NCBI GenBank assembly: GCA_963665555.2
Contig: CAXXXW010000001.1
Location: 3,086-67,085 of the forward strand
Direction: 5' to 3'
DNA length: 64,000 nucleotides
Source: CAXXXW01 sp963665555
GTDB lineage: Bacteria > Pseudomonadota > Alphaproteobacteria > Thalassobaculales > Thalassobaculaceae
Shown: positions 33,420 to 42,787 of the stretch, one piece after another
Layout of the letters: every line of letters begins with the position of its first letter
Position numbering within the stretch: position 1 is the stretch's first letter
The notes under the pieces: model-generated
Seen by the model: the letters and a program-made list of their open reading frames with translations, nothing else
Databases searched by the model: none
What the model was told of the DNA's origin: nothing
Position numbers and translations under genes: made by a program

Positions 33420-34595
33420 ATGCCGCTGGAACTGAGCGTCGAATCCTGCCTGCCGGAGGATTACGGGCGGGCGGCGCTGGTCGGCCGGGCCTGGCTGCCC
33501 GGCGCCGGCGGGCCGGCCGTCGTGTCGGTCCGGGGCGACCGCCTGGTCGATATTTCGGCCGCCGCGCCCACCGTCTCGGAAGTGATGAACGCGGCCGATC
33601 CGCTCGCGCTCGCGACCGGGGCGCCGGGCGCGGACATCGGCGCGCTGGCCGACATCCTCGCCGATTCGGCCCACGACGCGGCCGACGAATCCCGGCCCCG
33701 CCTGCTCGCGCCGATCGACCTGCAGGCGGTGAAGGCGTGCGGCGTCACCTTCGCCGACAGCATGGTCGAGCGCGTGATCGAGGAGCGCGCCAAGGGCGAC
33801 CCCGCCGCCGCCGAGGGCATCCGCGCCGGCATCGCCGAGGCGATCGGCCTCGACCTCGGCGATGTCGTTCCGGGTTCGGAGGAGGCCGCGCGGCTCAAGG
33901 CGGCGCTGGTCGAGCGGGGGATGTGGTCGCAATACCTCGAAGTCGGCATCGGGCCGGACGCCGAGGTGTTCACCAAGGCGCAGCCGATGTCGGCGGTCGG
34001 CCTCGGGGCCGAGATCGGCATCGCGTCCGGCTCCTCCTGGAACAACCCGGAGCCGGAGATCGCGCTGGTCGCCAACGCCCGCGCGGAGATCGTCGGCGCG
34101 ACGCTCGGCAACGACGTGAACCTGCGCGACGTGGAGGGGCGCAGCGCCCTGCTGCTCGGCAAGGCGAAGGACAACAACGCCTCCGCCGCCGTCGGCCCGC
34201 TGGTCCGGCTGTTCGACGCCCATTACACGCTCGACGACGCGCGCGCGGCCGAACTGGACCTGTCCGTGGACGGGCCGGACGGGTTCGCGCTGCGGGGCCG
34301 CAGTTCGATGTCGCGGATCAGCCGCGACCTGGCCGACCTGGTCGCCGCCACGATCGGGCCGCACCACCAGTACCCGGACGGGCTGTGCCTGATGACCGGC
34401 ACGCTGTTTTCCCCGACCCAGGACCGCGACGCGCCGGGCGGCGGCTTCACCCACAAGATTGGCGACGTCGTGCGGATTTCGACGCCCCGGCTCGGCGCGC
34501 TGGTCAACCGGGTGAACCTGTCGGAGGCGGTCCCGCCCTGGACCTTCGGCGCCGGCGCGCTGATGCGCAACCTGGCGGCGCGCGGCCTGCTCTAG
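33420..34595 (+). CDS. second fumarylacetoacetate hydrolase-family protein
   Basis: A 391-residue FAH-fold protein of the longer type, seen in sugar-acid dehydratases and fumarylacetoacetase-like proteins. The N-terminal domain (residues 1-100) is followed by the core with VTFADSMVERV, GLGAEIGIASGSSWNNPEPEIAL (here EPEIAL carries the metal-binding glutamates) and GATLGNDVNLRDVEG. The C-terminus (GDVVRISTPRLG) is typical. Reaction and substrate remain open; 2-keto-3-deoxy acid dehydratase is one possibility. It follows the shorter FAH gene on the same strand and converges on the acyl-CoA ligase gene 44 bp later. Confidence 0.85.
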   Translation: MPLELSVESCLPEDYGRAALVGRAWLPGAGGPAVVSVRGDRLVDISAAAPTVSEVMNAADPLALATGAPGADIGALADILADSAHDAADESRPRLLAPIDLQAVKACGVTFADSMVERVIEERAKGDPAAAEGIRAGIAEAIGLDLGDVVPGSEEAARLKAALVERGMWSQYLEVGIGPDAEVFTKAQPMSAVGLGAEIGIASGSSWNNPEPEIALVANARAEIVGATLGNDVNLRDVEGRSALLLGKAKDNNASAAVGPLVRLFDAHYTLDDARAAELDLSVDGPDGFALRGRSSMSRISRDLADLVAATIGPHHQYPDGLCLMTGTLFSPTQDRDAPGGGFTHKIGDVVRISTPRLGALVNRVNLSEAVPPWTFGAGALMRNLAARGLL

Positions 34596-34639
34596 GGCGC
34601 GGCCGGCGGCGGAACGCGGGCGCCGCCCCCCGGCGGCCG

Positions 34640-36265
34640 CTACAGCGCACGCGCCCGCTCGCGCAGCGCGAATTTCTGGACCTTGCCGGTGGAGGTCTTC
34701 GGCAACTCGCCGAACACCACGGTCTTGGGCGCCTTGAAACGGGCGAGGTTGTCGCGGCACCAGGCGATCAGCTCGGCCTCCGTCGCCGTCCCGCCGGGCT
34801 TCAAGGCGACGAAGGCGCAGGGCGTCTCGCCCCATTTCTCGTCCGGGCGCGCCACCACCGCCGCCTCCAGCACCGCCGGGTGGCGGAACAGCACGCCCTC
34901 GACCTCGATGGTGCTGATGTTCTCGCCGCCGGAGATCACCAGGTCCTTGGAGCGGTCCTTCAGCTCGATGTAGCCGGATTCGTGCATCACGCCGAGGTCG
35001 CCGGTGCGGAACCAGCCGCCCTCGAACGCCTCCGCCGTCGCGGCGGGGTTCTTCAGGTAGCCCTTCATCACGATGTTGCCGCGCAGGAAGACCTCGCCCA
35101 TCGACGCCCCGTCGGCCGGGACCGGCTCCATCGTTTCCGGGTCGGCGACCGCCAGCCCCTCCATGACCGGGTAGCGCACGCCCTGGCGCGCCTTCAGCGC
35201 CGCCCGCTCGGCGGCGGGAAGCGCATCCCACTCCCCGTGCCATTCGCAGACCACGGCCGGGCCGTACACTTCCGTCAGGCCGTAGACATGCGTGACCGAC
35301 ACGCCCCTCGCCTCCATCCCCTCGATCACGGCGGCCGGCGGCGCGGAGCCGGCGGTCATCATGGCGAGCGGGCGTTCGATGGCGCGCACGGCGTCGTTCG
35401 GCGCGTTCACGAGCATGTTCATCACCACCGGCGCGCCGCACATATGCGTCACCCCGTGGTCGGCGATGGCGTCGTAGATCGGCTTCGCCTCGACCCGGCG
35501 CAGGCAGACATGCGTGCCGCCGAGCAGGGTCACGGTCCACGGGAAGCACCAGCCGTTGCAGTGGAACATCGGCAGGGTCCAGAGATAGACCGGATGCTTG
35601 CCCATCCCCCACACGGTGGCGTTGGCGAGCGCGTTCAGGTAGGCGCCCCGGTGGTGGTACACCACGCCCTTGGGGTTGCCGGTGGTCCCGGAGGTGTAGT
35701 TGAGCGCGATGGCGTCCCACTCGCTTTCGGGAAGGCGCGGCGCGAAACCCGGGTCGCCAGCGGCGAGGAAGTCCTCGTACTCGACCTCGCCCAGCCGCTC
35801 GCCGCCCGACCCTTCCGGATCGTCGCAATCGACGACGAGGATCGGCCGCCCCAGCAGGGCCAGCGCCTCGCGGACCACCGGCGCGAACTCGGTGTCGGTA
35901 ACGACCGCCTTCGCCTCCCCATGGTCGAGGACGAAGGCGATCGTCGCGGCGTCGAGCCGGATGTTGAGCGCGTTCAGCGCCGCCCCCGTCATCGGGACGC
36001 CGAAGGTCGCCTCGAAGGCGGGCGGCGTGTTGGGCGCCATGACCGCCACCGTGTCGCCCTTGCCGATCCCGCGCGCCGCCAGCGCCGAGGCGAGCCGGCG
36101 GCAGCGCGCCCCCGTCTCGGCCCAGGTCCAGCGCCGTTCGCCGTGGATCACGGAGGTCCGGGACGGGAACACGGCCGCCGTCCGCGCGAGGAAGGAGAGC
36201 GGGGAGAGCGGAACGTAGTTCGCCGCGTTCTTGTCGAGGTCGGTCTCGAAGGGGTGCCCGGCCAT
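34640..36265 (-). CDS. acyl-CoA synthetase (AMP-forming)
   Basis: A 541-residue adenylate-forming acyl-CoA ligase. The P-loop YTSGTTGNPKG is at 190-200, YGLTE and the GWFRTGDLG hinge follow, and the catalytic lysine is about K528 in PKTSTGK. It belongs to the long/medium-chain group that also contains 3-methylmercaptopropionyl-CoA ligase (DmdB), so the acid substrate is not certain. The ATG at 36265 matches the family N-terminus. It lies 49 bp after anmK on the same strand. Confidence 0.93.
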   Translation of the reverse strand: MAGHPFETDLDKNAANYVPLSPLSFLARTAAVFPSRTSVIHGERRWTWAETGARCRRLASALAARGIGKGDTVAVMAPNTPPAFEATFGVPMTGAALNALNIRLDAATIAFVLDHGEAKAVVTDTEFAPVVREALALLGRPILVVDCDDPEGSGGERLGEVEYEDFLAAGDPGFAPRLPESEWDAIALNYTSGTTGNPKGVVYHHRGAYLNALANATVWGMGKHPVYLWTLPMFHCNGWCFPWTVTLLGGTHVCLRRVEAKPIYDAIADHGVTHMCGAPVVMNMLVNAPNDAVRAIERPLAMMTAGSAPPAAVIEGMEARGVSVTHVYGLTEVYGPAVVCEWHGEWDALPAAERAALKARQGVRYPVMEGLAVADPETMEPVPADGASMGEVFLRGNIVMKGYLKNPAATAEAFEGGWFRTGDLGVMHESGYIELKDRSKDLVISGGENISTIEVEGVLFRHPAVLEAAVVARPDEKWGETPCAFVALKPGGTATEAELIAWCRDNLARFKAPKTVVFGELPKTSTGKVQKFALRERARAL

Positions 36266-36314
36266 GTCTCGATCCTCCCCGGCTTCGCGCGCCGCTCCCG
36301 CGCGGAGCCGGAAC

Positions 36315-37445
36315 CTAGCCCCGGCGGCGCCCCCGCGCAACGGCGCCGCCGGGCGCGCGCGCCAGCACGCCGCCCGCGAGCGGCGCCGGGACGCCGGTGG
36401 TTCCGGGCCAGCTCAGCGCCAGCCCGAGGCGCGCGCGGACCGCGAGATAGGCGAAGGCCTGCGCCTCCACCGCGTCGCCGTCCCAGCCCGCCGCCTCGCC
36501 GGCCTCGACCGGCGCGCCGAGCCGGGCCGCGAGGCCGGACAGGATCGCCCGGTTGCGCCGCCCGCCGCCGGCGACGATCCAGCGCCGCGGCCGCGCCGGG
36601 AGCAGCGCCGCCGCCCGCGCCACCGCCTCGACCGCGAAAGCCGCCAGCAGCGCCGCCCCGTCCCCGGTCGAAAGGCCCGACGCGGCCTCGGCGGCCGCCG
36701 AGGCGAAAGCGTTCCGGTCGAGCGATTTGGGCGGCGCGCGGTCGAAATACGGATGCTCCATGAGCCGGGCGAGGCGGGCCGGATCGACGCGCCCGGACAG
36801 CGCCGCCGCGCCGTCCTCGTCGAAGGGCCGGCCGGTCCGCCGCCGCATCCAGTCGTCGATCGGCGCGTTGCCGGGGCCGGTGTCGAAACCGATGAGGTCG
36901 CCGTCGCCCGGCCCGATCCAGGTGACGTTCGCCACCCCGCCGATATTGAGCACCGCGGCCGGGCGCGGGCCGGGGCCGAGCAGCGCGCGGTGGAAGACCG
37001 GCGCCAGCGGCGCGCCCTGTCCGCCGGCGGCGATGTCGGCGGCGCGGAAGTCGTGCACCGTGTCGATCCCCGTCGCCGCCGCCAGCATCGGCCCGTCGCC
37101 GATCTGCCTTGTGCGGCCGCGCTCCGGCTCGTGCAGGACGGTGTGGCCGTGGAAGCCGAGCGCGTCCACTTCGTCCGCCCGCGTCCCGGCCTCCGCCAGC
37201 AGCCGCGCGACGGCGCGGGCGTGCAGCGCGGTCAGTTCGCGTTCGACGGCCGGGCCGTCCGCGCCCGCGCCCCTTGCGGCGACCAGCCGGCCCAGCCGGT
37301 CGCGGAACGCCGCTTCGTAGGGGAGCGAAAGCGACGGGCCGAGGCGGACGGCCGCCTCCCCGTCGGTCTCGACCAGGGCCGCGTCCACCCCGTCCATCGA
37401 GGTGCCGCTCATCGTCCCGATTGCTGTCCAGGTCGCTCCGGCCAT
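36315..37445 (-). CDS. anmK: anhydro-N-acetylmuramic acid kinase
   Basis: AnmK opens and phosphorylates 1,6-anhydro-MurNAc during peptidoglycan recycling. GTMSGTSMDGVD at the N-terminus is the phosphate-binding motif, and FHGHTVLHEP, NIGGVANVTW and FDTGPGNAPIDDW are diagnostic. The 376-residue length is normal. It is divergent from tyrS across 129 bp, an arrangement found in many alphaproteobacteria. Confidence 0.95.
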   Translation of the reverse strand: MAGATWTAIGTMSGTSMDGVDAALVETDGEAAVRLGPSLSLPYEAAFRDRLGRLVAARGAGADGPAVERELTALHARAVARLLAEAGTRADEVDALGFHGHTVLHEPERGRTRQIGDGPMLAAATGIDTVHDFRAADIAAGGQGAPLAPVFHRALLGPGPRPAAVLNIGGVANVTWIGPGDGDLIGFDTGPGNAPIDDWMRRRTGRPFDEDGAAALSGRVDPARLARLMEHPYFDRAPPKSLDRNAFASAAAEAASGLSTGDGAALLAAFAVEAVARAAALLPARPRRWIVAGGGRRNRAILSGLAARLGAPVEAGEAAGWDGDAVEAQAFAYLAVRARLGLALSWPGTTGVPAPLAGGVLARAPGGAVARGRRRG

Positions 37446-37574
37446 GGGGCGGTTTTGCGGCGCGCGCGGGGCCGGGTCAACCGGAGACCCGCGGCGCGCC
37501 CGCCCGGTTGAGAGGCGAGGCGCCCCGTGCTACATCCCGCCCGCCCCGAAACGACCGGCGCGAGGCGCGCGGCC

Positions 37575-38828
37575 ATGCCCAGATTCTCCTCCCCGTTCAT
37601 GCGCGCGATGAGCGAGCGCGGCTTCGTCCACCAGGCGACGGACGCGGCCGGCCTCGACGAACTCATGCGCAACAAGACCGTCACCGCCTATGTCGGCTTC
37701 GACTGCACGGCCGACAGCCTGCATATCGGCAGCCTGGCGCCGATCATGATGCTGCGCCACCTGCAGCGGTGCGGCCACCGGCCGATCGTGCTGATGGGCG
37801 GCGGCACCACCAAGGTGGGCGACCCCTCCGGGCGCGACGACACGCGCCGGCTGCTGGGCGACGAGGACATCGAGCGCAACAAGGCCGGCATCCGGCGGAT
37901 TTTCGAGCGCTACCTCGACTTCGGCGACGGTCCGGCCGACGCGGTGATGTGCGACAACGACGAATGGCTTTCGGGCCTGCGCTACATCCCGTTCCTGCGC
38001 AAGGTGGGGCGGCATTTCTCGGTCAACCGGATGCTGTCCTTCGACAGCGTGAAGTCGCGGCTGGACCGCGAGCAGCCGCTTTCCTTCCTCGAATTCAACT
38101 ACATGATCCTCCAGGCCTACGACTTCCTGGAGCTGCGGCGGCGCTACGGCTGCGAGTTGCAGATGGGCGGCTCGGACCAGTGGGGCAACATCGTGAACGG
38201 CGTGGAGCTGGCGCGGCGGATCGACCGGCAGACGATCCACGGCCTGACCACGCCGCTGATCGTGACCTCCTCGGGCGCGAAGATGGGCAAGACCGCGAAG
38301 GGCGCGGTCTGGCTCAACGCCGAAAGGCTCGGCCCCTACGAGTTCTGGCAGTTCTGGCGCAACACGGAGGACGGCGACGTGGGCCGTTTCCTGCGGCTCT
38401 TCACCGACTTGCCGCTGGCGGAGGTCGCGCGGCTGGAGACGCTGGAGGGCGGGGAGCTGAACGACGCCAAGAAGGTCCTCGCCGACGAGGCGACCCGGCT
38501 CTGCCACGGCGCCGATGCGGCGGCGGCCGCCGCCCGGACGGCCCGCGAGACCTTCGAGGAGGGCGCGGCCGCCGGCGGCCTGCCGACGGTGGAAGTGTCG
38601 CGGGAGGACTTCGCGGCCGGCCTCTGGGTGGTCGAGGCGCTGCGCCGGGCCGGCCTCGCGGCGTCGAACGGCGAGGCGCGCCGCCTGATCGGCAACGGCG
38701 GCGCGAGGGTCAACGACATCGCCGTCGGCGACGAGCGCCTGAAGCTCGGCGTCGCGGACCTGAACGCCGACGGCGTGGTGAAACTGTCCTCCGGCCGCAA
38801 GCGCCACGCGCTGCTGCGCGCCGCTTAG
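37575..38828 (+). CDS. tyrS: tyrosyl-tRNA synthetase
   Basis: TyrS charges tRNA-Tyr. The class I HIGH-like site is SLHIGSL (H50), the tyrosine pocket includes GFDCTADSL and QMGGSDQWGN, the KMSKS-like loop is KMGKTAKG, and the C-terminal S4 RNA-binding domain covers about 350-415 (LAASNGEARRLIGNGGARVN region, core SNGEARRLI). The ATG at 37575 gives 417 residues; an in-frame ATG 48 bases earlier has no support. Its TAG stop shares three bases with the TAA stop of the convergent gene. Confidence 0.96.
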   Translation: MPRFSSPFMRAMSERGFVHQATDAAGLDELMRNKTVTAYVGFDCTADSLHIGSLAPIMMLRHLQRCGHRPIVLMGGGTTKVGDPSGRDDTRRLLGDEDIERNKAGIRRIFERYLDFGDGPADAVMCDNDEWLSGLRYIPFLRKVGRHFSVNRMLSFDSVKSRLDREQPLSFLEFNYMILQAYDFLELRRRYGCELQMGGSDQWGNIVNGVELARRIDRQTIHGLTTPLIVTSSGAKMGKTAKGAVWLNAERLGPYEFWQFWRNTEDGDVGRFLRLFTDLPLAEVARLETLEGGELNDAKKVLADEATRLCHGADAAAAAARTARETFEEGAAAGGLPTVEVSREDFAAGLWVVEALRRAGLAASNGEARRLIGNGGARVNDIAVGDERLKLGVADLNADGVVKLSSGRKRHALLRAA

Positions 38829-41800
38829 CCGGGATCGTTCCCGCCGGACTCCCCGCCGCCGGCCGGCGCGGCGCGCCTCGCGGCGCCGCCCGACGCCTTG
38901 AACAGGTCGCGCAGGAAGCCCGGCGCGAGCGCGGTCAGCGGGTTGATCGTCACCCGGGGGTCGTCGAGCGGGCCGCGCAGCAGGAACTGCGTGGCGAACA
39001 GCCCCTCCTTCTCCCCGCCGGTAATCGCGCGGCCGAGGATCGGGATCCTGTCCAGCACCCGGCTCAGGACGGCGATCGGCACGATCATGCCGTCGATCTC
39101 CGCCACGCCCGTCGTCCGGTCGTACCGCCCGCTCGCCGAGATGCCGAGCGACGGCCCGCGGGCCAGCAATTCGCGGATTTCCACCTCCCCGGGAGAGGTC
39201 GCCACGGCGGCGTCGAGCCGGTCGAAGCGGATGCCGTTGCCCCGCAGGATGTCCAGCAGGCCGGTCAGGGAGGCCGCGCCGAGCAGCCGGGCGAGAAGCG
39301 GCGCGTCGACGAGTTCGAACTCCTCGATGGAGAGGTTGCCCGTCATGCGCCGGCCCGGACTCCCGCCCCCGAGCTTCCCGGACAGCCGCAGGCGGCCGCC
39401 CCGCATCGATTCGACCAGGCCGAGGCCCCGGAGAAGCCGGCCCGCGTCCTCTCCCCGCGCCTCGAAGGTCCGTTCGCCGCCGCGGTCCCTGTAGTCGAGG
39501 GAGACCGGCTTGCCGCCCGCCAGGCCGTCCAGCCGCAGGTCGCTGTCGCCCGTCCCGTCGCGCTTCAGCGACAGGCGCGCGTCGGCGACCGGCGGCAGGT
39601 CGCCGGCGACGACAAGTTCGTCGAACCGCGCCTCGGCGGCGAAGCTTGGCCCCGGCCCGCCGCCGCCCGGCCCGCCGCCGCCCGAACCGGCGGCGCGCAG
39701 GAAACGGCGCAGGTCGAGGCGGGAGCCGCGCAGCGCGGCGCGGTAGGCGTAGGGGCCGCCGGCGATCGCCTCGATCGTTCCCCTGGCGTCGTTGTTCCCC
39801 AGTTTCGCCTCGTCGATGCGCGCGCGGCGCAGGCCGCCGCCCGGCCGGTCGAATTCGAGGCCGAAATCGGCCCGCAGGTCGCCGGCCGCGAGCGAGGCCG
39901 AGGGCACGGCCGCGAGTTCGCCGTCGCGCAGCTCCAGCGCGAGCCGCAGCCGGCCGGCCGCGCCCGCCGGCTTGCGCCAGTCCAGATCCGGGATTTCGAC
40001 GCGCGCCTCGCGCAGGTCGAGCGCGATCCGCGCCTCCGCGCGCCCGTCGCCATGTTCGGACAGTTCCGCCTCGACGCCGGCCGGCCCCTCGACCCGGGCG
40101 AAGTCCGGCAGGCCCATCGCGCGCAGTTCCGCGCCCTCGATCCGCGTCTTCACCGTTTGGAGCCGCCGGGGGCCGGCGCCCGGGGCGAACTTCTCCTCCA
40201 GCGCGACGGTGGCCGGCCGGCCGTCCACCGCGCCCGTCCCCGCGATCCGCATCCCGTCCCCGTCGAGCGCCAGCGTCAGGTTCGCGCCGGAGAGCGGCCG
40301 GCCGGCGGCGATGCCGGGCGCGCCCACGCCTTCGAGCCTGCCCTCGACGGAATACGCGACCTCCTCCAGGCGCAGCCGCGCCAGCAGCGGGAAGGCGAAG
40401 CGCAGCGTCGCCTCCCCCGCGCCCTCAACGGCCGCGGCGTCGAGGCCGACCCGTTCCGCCAGCCGGATCGATTCGTGGTCGAGCACGCCGAGGGCCGCGC
40501 GCAACGGCCCGCGCGCCCGCACCTCGATGTCCGCGCGCGGCAGGCGGCGGTCGAGGTCGAGCAGCCGGACGCGCGTGCCGGCCAGGTCGATCCCCTCCAG
40601 CCGCGCCGCCGCGATGTCGATCTCCATGCTGTTTTCGTCGTAAACCGCGCGCCCCTCCGCGCCCGTCGCCGGGGGCAGGGGCCGGCGGTAATGCGCCGTC
40701 GTCCCGGCGAACGCGATCTCGCCGCCGAGCTCCCGCAGGGCGAAACCGGACGGGTCCGCGAAGTCGAGCGTTCCGGCGAGCCGCGTCGTCGCGGCCGAAA
40801 CGGTTCCGCCTTCGAGGTTGGACGCCACCCAGGCGCGGGCGTTGCCGCCGAGGCCGGGCGGCCAGCGCTCGCCGATCCCGTCCACCGGGAAGTCGCGCAG
40901 CGTTGCCTCGACCTCCACCGCCGCGAGGCCGGAAATGTCGCGCGCCGTCGCCGAGGCGGAGAGGGTCGAGGGGCCGAATCGGATTTCCAGCGACTCGACC
41001 TCCGCCGTTCCCGCCGCCGCGTCCCAGGACGCCGCGAGGGCCAGCCGGTCGAAGGCGAGCGGGCGCGGGTCCAGCGCGGGCAGCGCGAGGTCGCCCGCGC
41101 CCGCCGCGAGCGATACGTCCGCCCGGAGGGGTTCGAGTCCGAGCGACAGCCGGAACTCCGCCGTTGCGTCCGCATGGGCGGCGAGCGACACGAATTCCGC
41201 GAGTTCGGGCCACGACCGCGCCGCGAGCGCGAGCGGAACCCCCCTCAGCGCCACCGTCCCGGCCGTCCGGCCCGTCGCGCCGGCGCGACTCGCTTCCAGA
41301 TCGACGCCGAAGGCGCCGCCGTCGATCCGCGCGGCGGCGGCGAAGGATATGTCCAGGTCCGCGCCGCGTCGCCGGAGCGTCGCGTTCGCGTCGTCGAAGG
41401 CGAGCGGCGGCCGGCCCGGCGGCGCGATCTCGACGGAGGCGCCCGTGAGTTCGATCTCGCCCGGACCCGCGATCCCCCCGGCCGCGTCCCCCGGCGCGCC
41501 CGCCATGCCCAGCAGCGCCGCGAGCGCTCGGGGGTCCGCCGCCGCGCCGTCGCCGCCGGCGGGCGGGGCAAGGCGAATCCGCGCCCCTTCCGCCGAGACG
41601 CGCGCCGGCTCCGCCCGCCCGGCCGCCAGCGCGCGGACCGACAGCGCGATCGACGCCTCCGGCGCCTCGATCCCGACGCTCCCGTCGGGGCTGGAGATCC
41701 GGATGTCGCGAATCGAGATGTCGAACAGCCGCCGCCAGCCGCGCCAGGTCAGCACCGGCTCCCCGATCTCCACGCGCAGGGACCGGCCGGGCGACGCCAG

Positions 41801-41944
41801 CGCGTCCTGGATCAGGGGGCGGGCGAATTCCAGGGAAACCGGGCCGGAGTTGACCCGCCAGGCCAGCAACAGGATCGCGGCCGCCGCCGCCAGGACCGAC
41901 AGGCCGAGGATTTTGAGGGTCGCGTTGACGATCTTGCCGATCAT
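38825..41944 (-). CDS. AsmA/YhdP-like (DUF3971) envelope protein
   Basis: A 1039-residue protein with one N-terminal membrane helix (ILGLSVLAAAAAILLLAW, residues about 12-29) and a very long beta-rich periplasmic region with repeated short strands, as in AsmA-like/YhdP proteins. The C-terminal part (GRLRLSGKLGG, NGIRFDRLDAAVATSPGEVEI, DRIPILGRAITGGEKEGLFATQFLLRG shown in pieces) is the conserved DUF3971/AsmA-2 block. Such proteins form bridges that move phospholipid between inner and outer membrane. Followed downstream by a convergent tyrS with a 4-base shared stop region. Confidence 0.88.
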   Translation of the reverse strand: MIGKIVNATLKILGLSVLAAAAAILLLAWRVNSGPVSLEFARPLIQDALASPGRSLRVEIGEPVLTWRGWRRLFDISIRDIRISSPDGSVGIEAPEASIALSVRALAAGRAEPARVSAEGARIRLAPPAGGDGAAADPRALAALLGMAGAPGDAAGGIAGPGEIELTGASVEIAPPGRPPLAFDDANATLRRRGADLDISFAAAARIDGGAFGVDLEASRAGATGRTAGTVALRGVPLALAARSWPELAEFVSLAAHADATAEFRLSLGLEPLRADVSLAAGAGDLALPALDPRPLAFDRLALAASWDAAAGTAEVESLEIRFGPSTLSASATARDISGLAAVEVEATLRDFPVDGIGERWPPGLGGNARAWVASNLEGGTVSAATTRLAGTLDFADPSGFALRELGGEIAFAGTTAHYRRPLPPATGAEGRAVYDENSMEIDIAAARLEGIDLAGTRVRLLDLDRRLPRADIEVRARGPLRAALGVLDHESIRLAERVGLDAAAVEGAGEATLRFAFPLLARLRLEEVAYSVEGRLEGVGAPGIAAGRPLSGANLTLALDGDGMRIAGTGAVDGRPATVALEEKFAPGAGPRRLQTVKTRIEGAELRAMGLPDFARVEGPAGVEAELSEHGDGRAEARIALDLREARVEIPDLDWRKPAGAAGRLRLALELRDGELAAVPSASLAAGDLRADFGLEFDRPGGGLRRARIDEAKLGNNDARGTIEAIAGGPYAYRAALRGSRLDLRRFLRAAGSGGGGPGGGGPGPSFAAEARFDELVVAGDLPPVADARLSLKRDGTGDSDLRLDGLAGGKPVSLDYRDRGGERTFEARGEDAGRLLRGLGLVESMRGGRLRLSGKLGGGSPGRRMTGNLSIEEFELVDAPLLARLLGAASLTGLLDILRGNGIRFDRLDAAVATSPGEVEIRELLARGPSLGISASGRYDRTTGVAEIDGMIVPIAVLSRVLDRIPILGRAITGGEKEGLFATQFLLRGPLDDPRVTINPLTALAPGFLRDLFKASGGAARRAAPAGGGESGGNDPG

Positions 41945-42111
41945 GCCCCCGTCCCCTCCGCGCGCCGCCGGCCGCGTCCGCGCAATGTAGCACGCGGCGC
42001 CGTTCCGGGGCAGGGGCCGGCTTGACTCCGCCGCGCCGGGCGCGAAGATCGCCTCGCGCGCGGGCCGGGCGGGCCGCGCCGCATGGCGGGAGCGGAAACG
42101 GGAGGGGAGCG

Positions 42112-42588
42112 ATGACGCTATCGGTCGGGGACAAGGCGCCGGACTTCGCCATGCCGGCGGACGGCGGCGGCGAGGTGTCGCTGGCCGCGCTCGCCGGCAA
42201 GGCGGCGGTGCTCTATTTCTACCCTAGGGACGACACGCCCGGATGCACGACCGAGGCCCGGGGCTTCCGCGACGCGATCGGCGATTTCGCGGCCGCCGGG
42301 GTCGAGATCGTCGGCGTCTCGAAGGACACGGTCGCGAAACACGACAGGTTCAAGGCCAAGCACGGCCTGCCCTTCGCGCTCGGCTCCGACGCCGACGGGC
42401 GCGCGTGCGAGGCCTACGGGACCTGGGTCGAGAAGTCGATGTACGGGCGCACCTACATGGGGATCGAGCGGGCCACCTTCCTGATCGACCGCGAGGGCGT
42501 GCTGCGCGGCGTCTGGCGCAAGGTCAAGGTGAAGGGCCATGTCGAGGAGGTCCTCGCCGCCGCCCGCGCGCTCCCCGGCCAGGCGTAG
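42112..42588 (+). CDS. bcp: thioredoxin-dependent peroxiredoxin, BCP/PrxQ type
   Basis: A 158-residue BCP-type peroxiredoxin that reduces hydroperoxides. The peroxidatic cysteine is C45 in DDTPGCTTEARGF. Position 50, where the Escherichia coli enzyme has its resolving cysteine, is arginine, and no other cysteine lies close, so this is a one-Cys variant that must be recycled by an external thiol. The ATG at 42112 follows GGGAGGGGAG. It is divergent from the AsmA-like gene. Confidence 0.93.
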   Translation: MTLSVGDKAPDFAMPADGGGEVSLAALAGKAAVLYFYPRDDTPGCTTEARGFRDAIGDFAAAGVEIVGVSKDTVAKHDRFKAKHGLPFALGSDADGRACEAYGTWVEKSMYGRTYMGIERATFLIDREGVLRGVWRKVKVKGHVEEVLAAARALPGQA

Positions 42589-42787
42589 GCGCGGGGCGTC
42601 CGGAGCCGGGCGACTCGCCGCTTGATTTTTGGCGGCCCCCGCCGTAACCTTCGAACGGCGCTTGAGTCACGCTTACCCGGGGCTTCGGCCGCGCGAGGAC
42701 AGTTAGCGACCCTCCAGGCGCCAATCCCCCCTCCCTTCGATTCGCTCGAACGACAGTCGCGCCGCGCCGGTTTCGATCCCGCCGGCG
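42589..42787 (+). other. convergent intergenic region, 199 bp
   Basis: Between the bcp stop and the hisI stop. It contains a T-rich run (GATTTTT near 42623-42630) after a short GGCG/CGCC stem, which could be a weak terminator for bcp. The rest is GC-rich without a clear gene. A stretch near 42765-42786 looks like a tRNA T-arm but no full cloverleaf forms. Confidence 0.35.
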
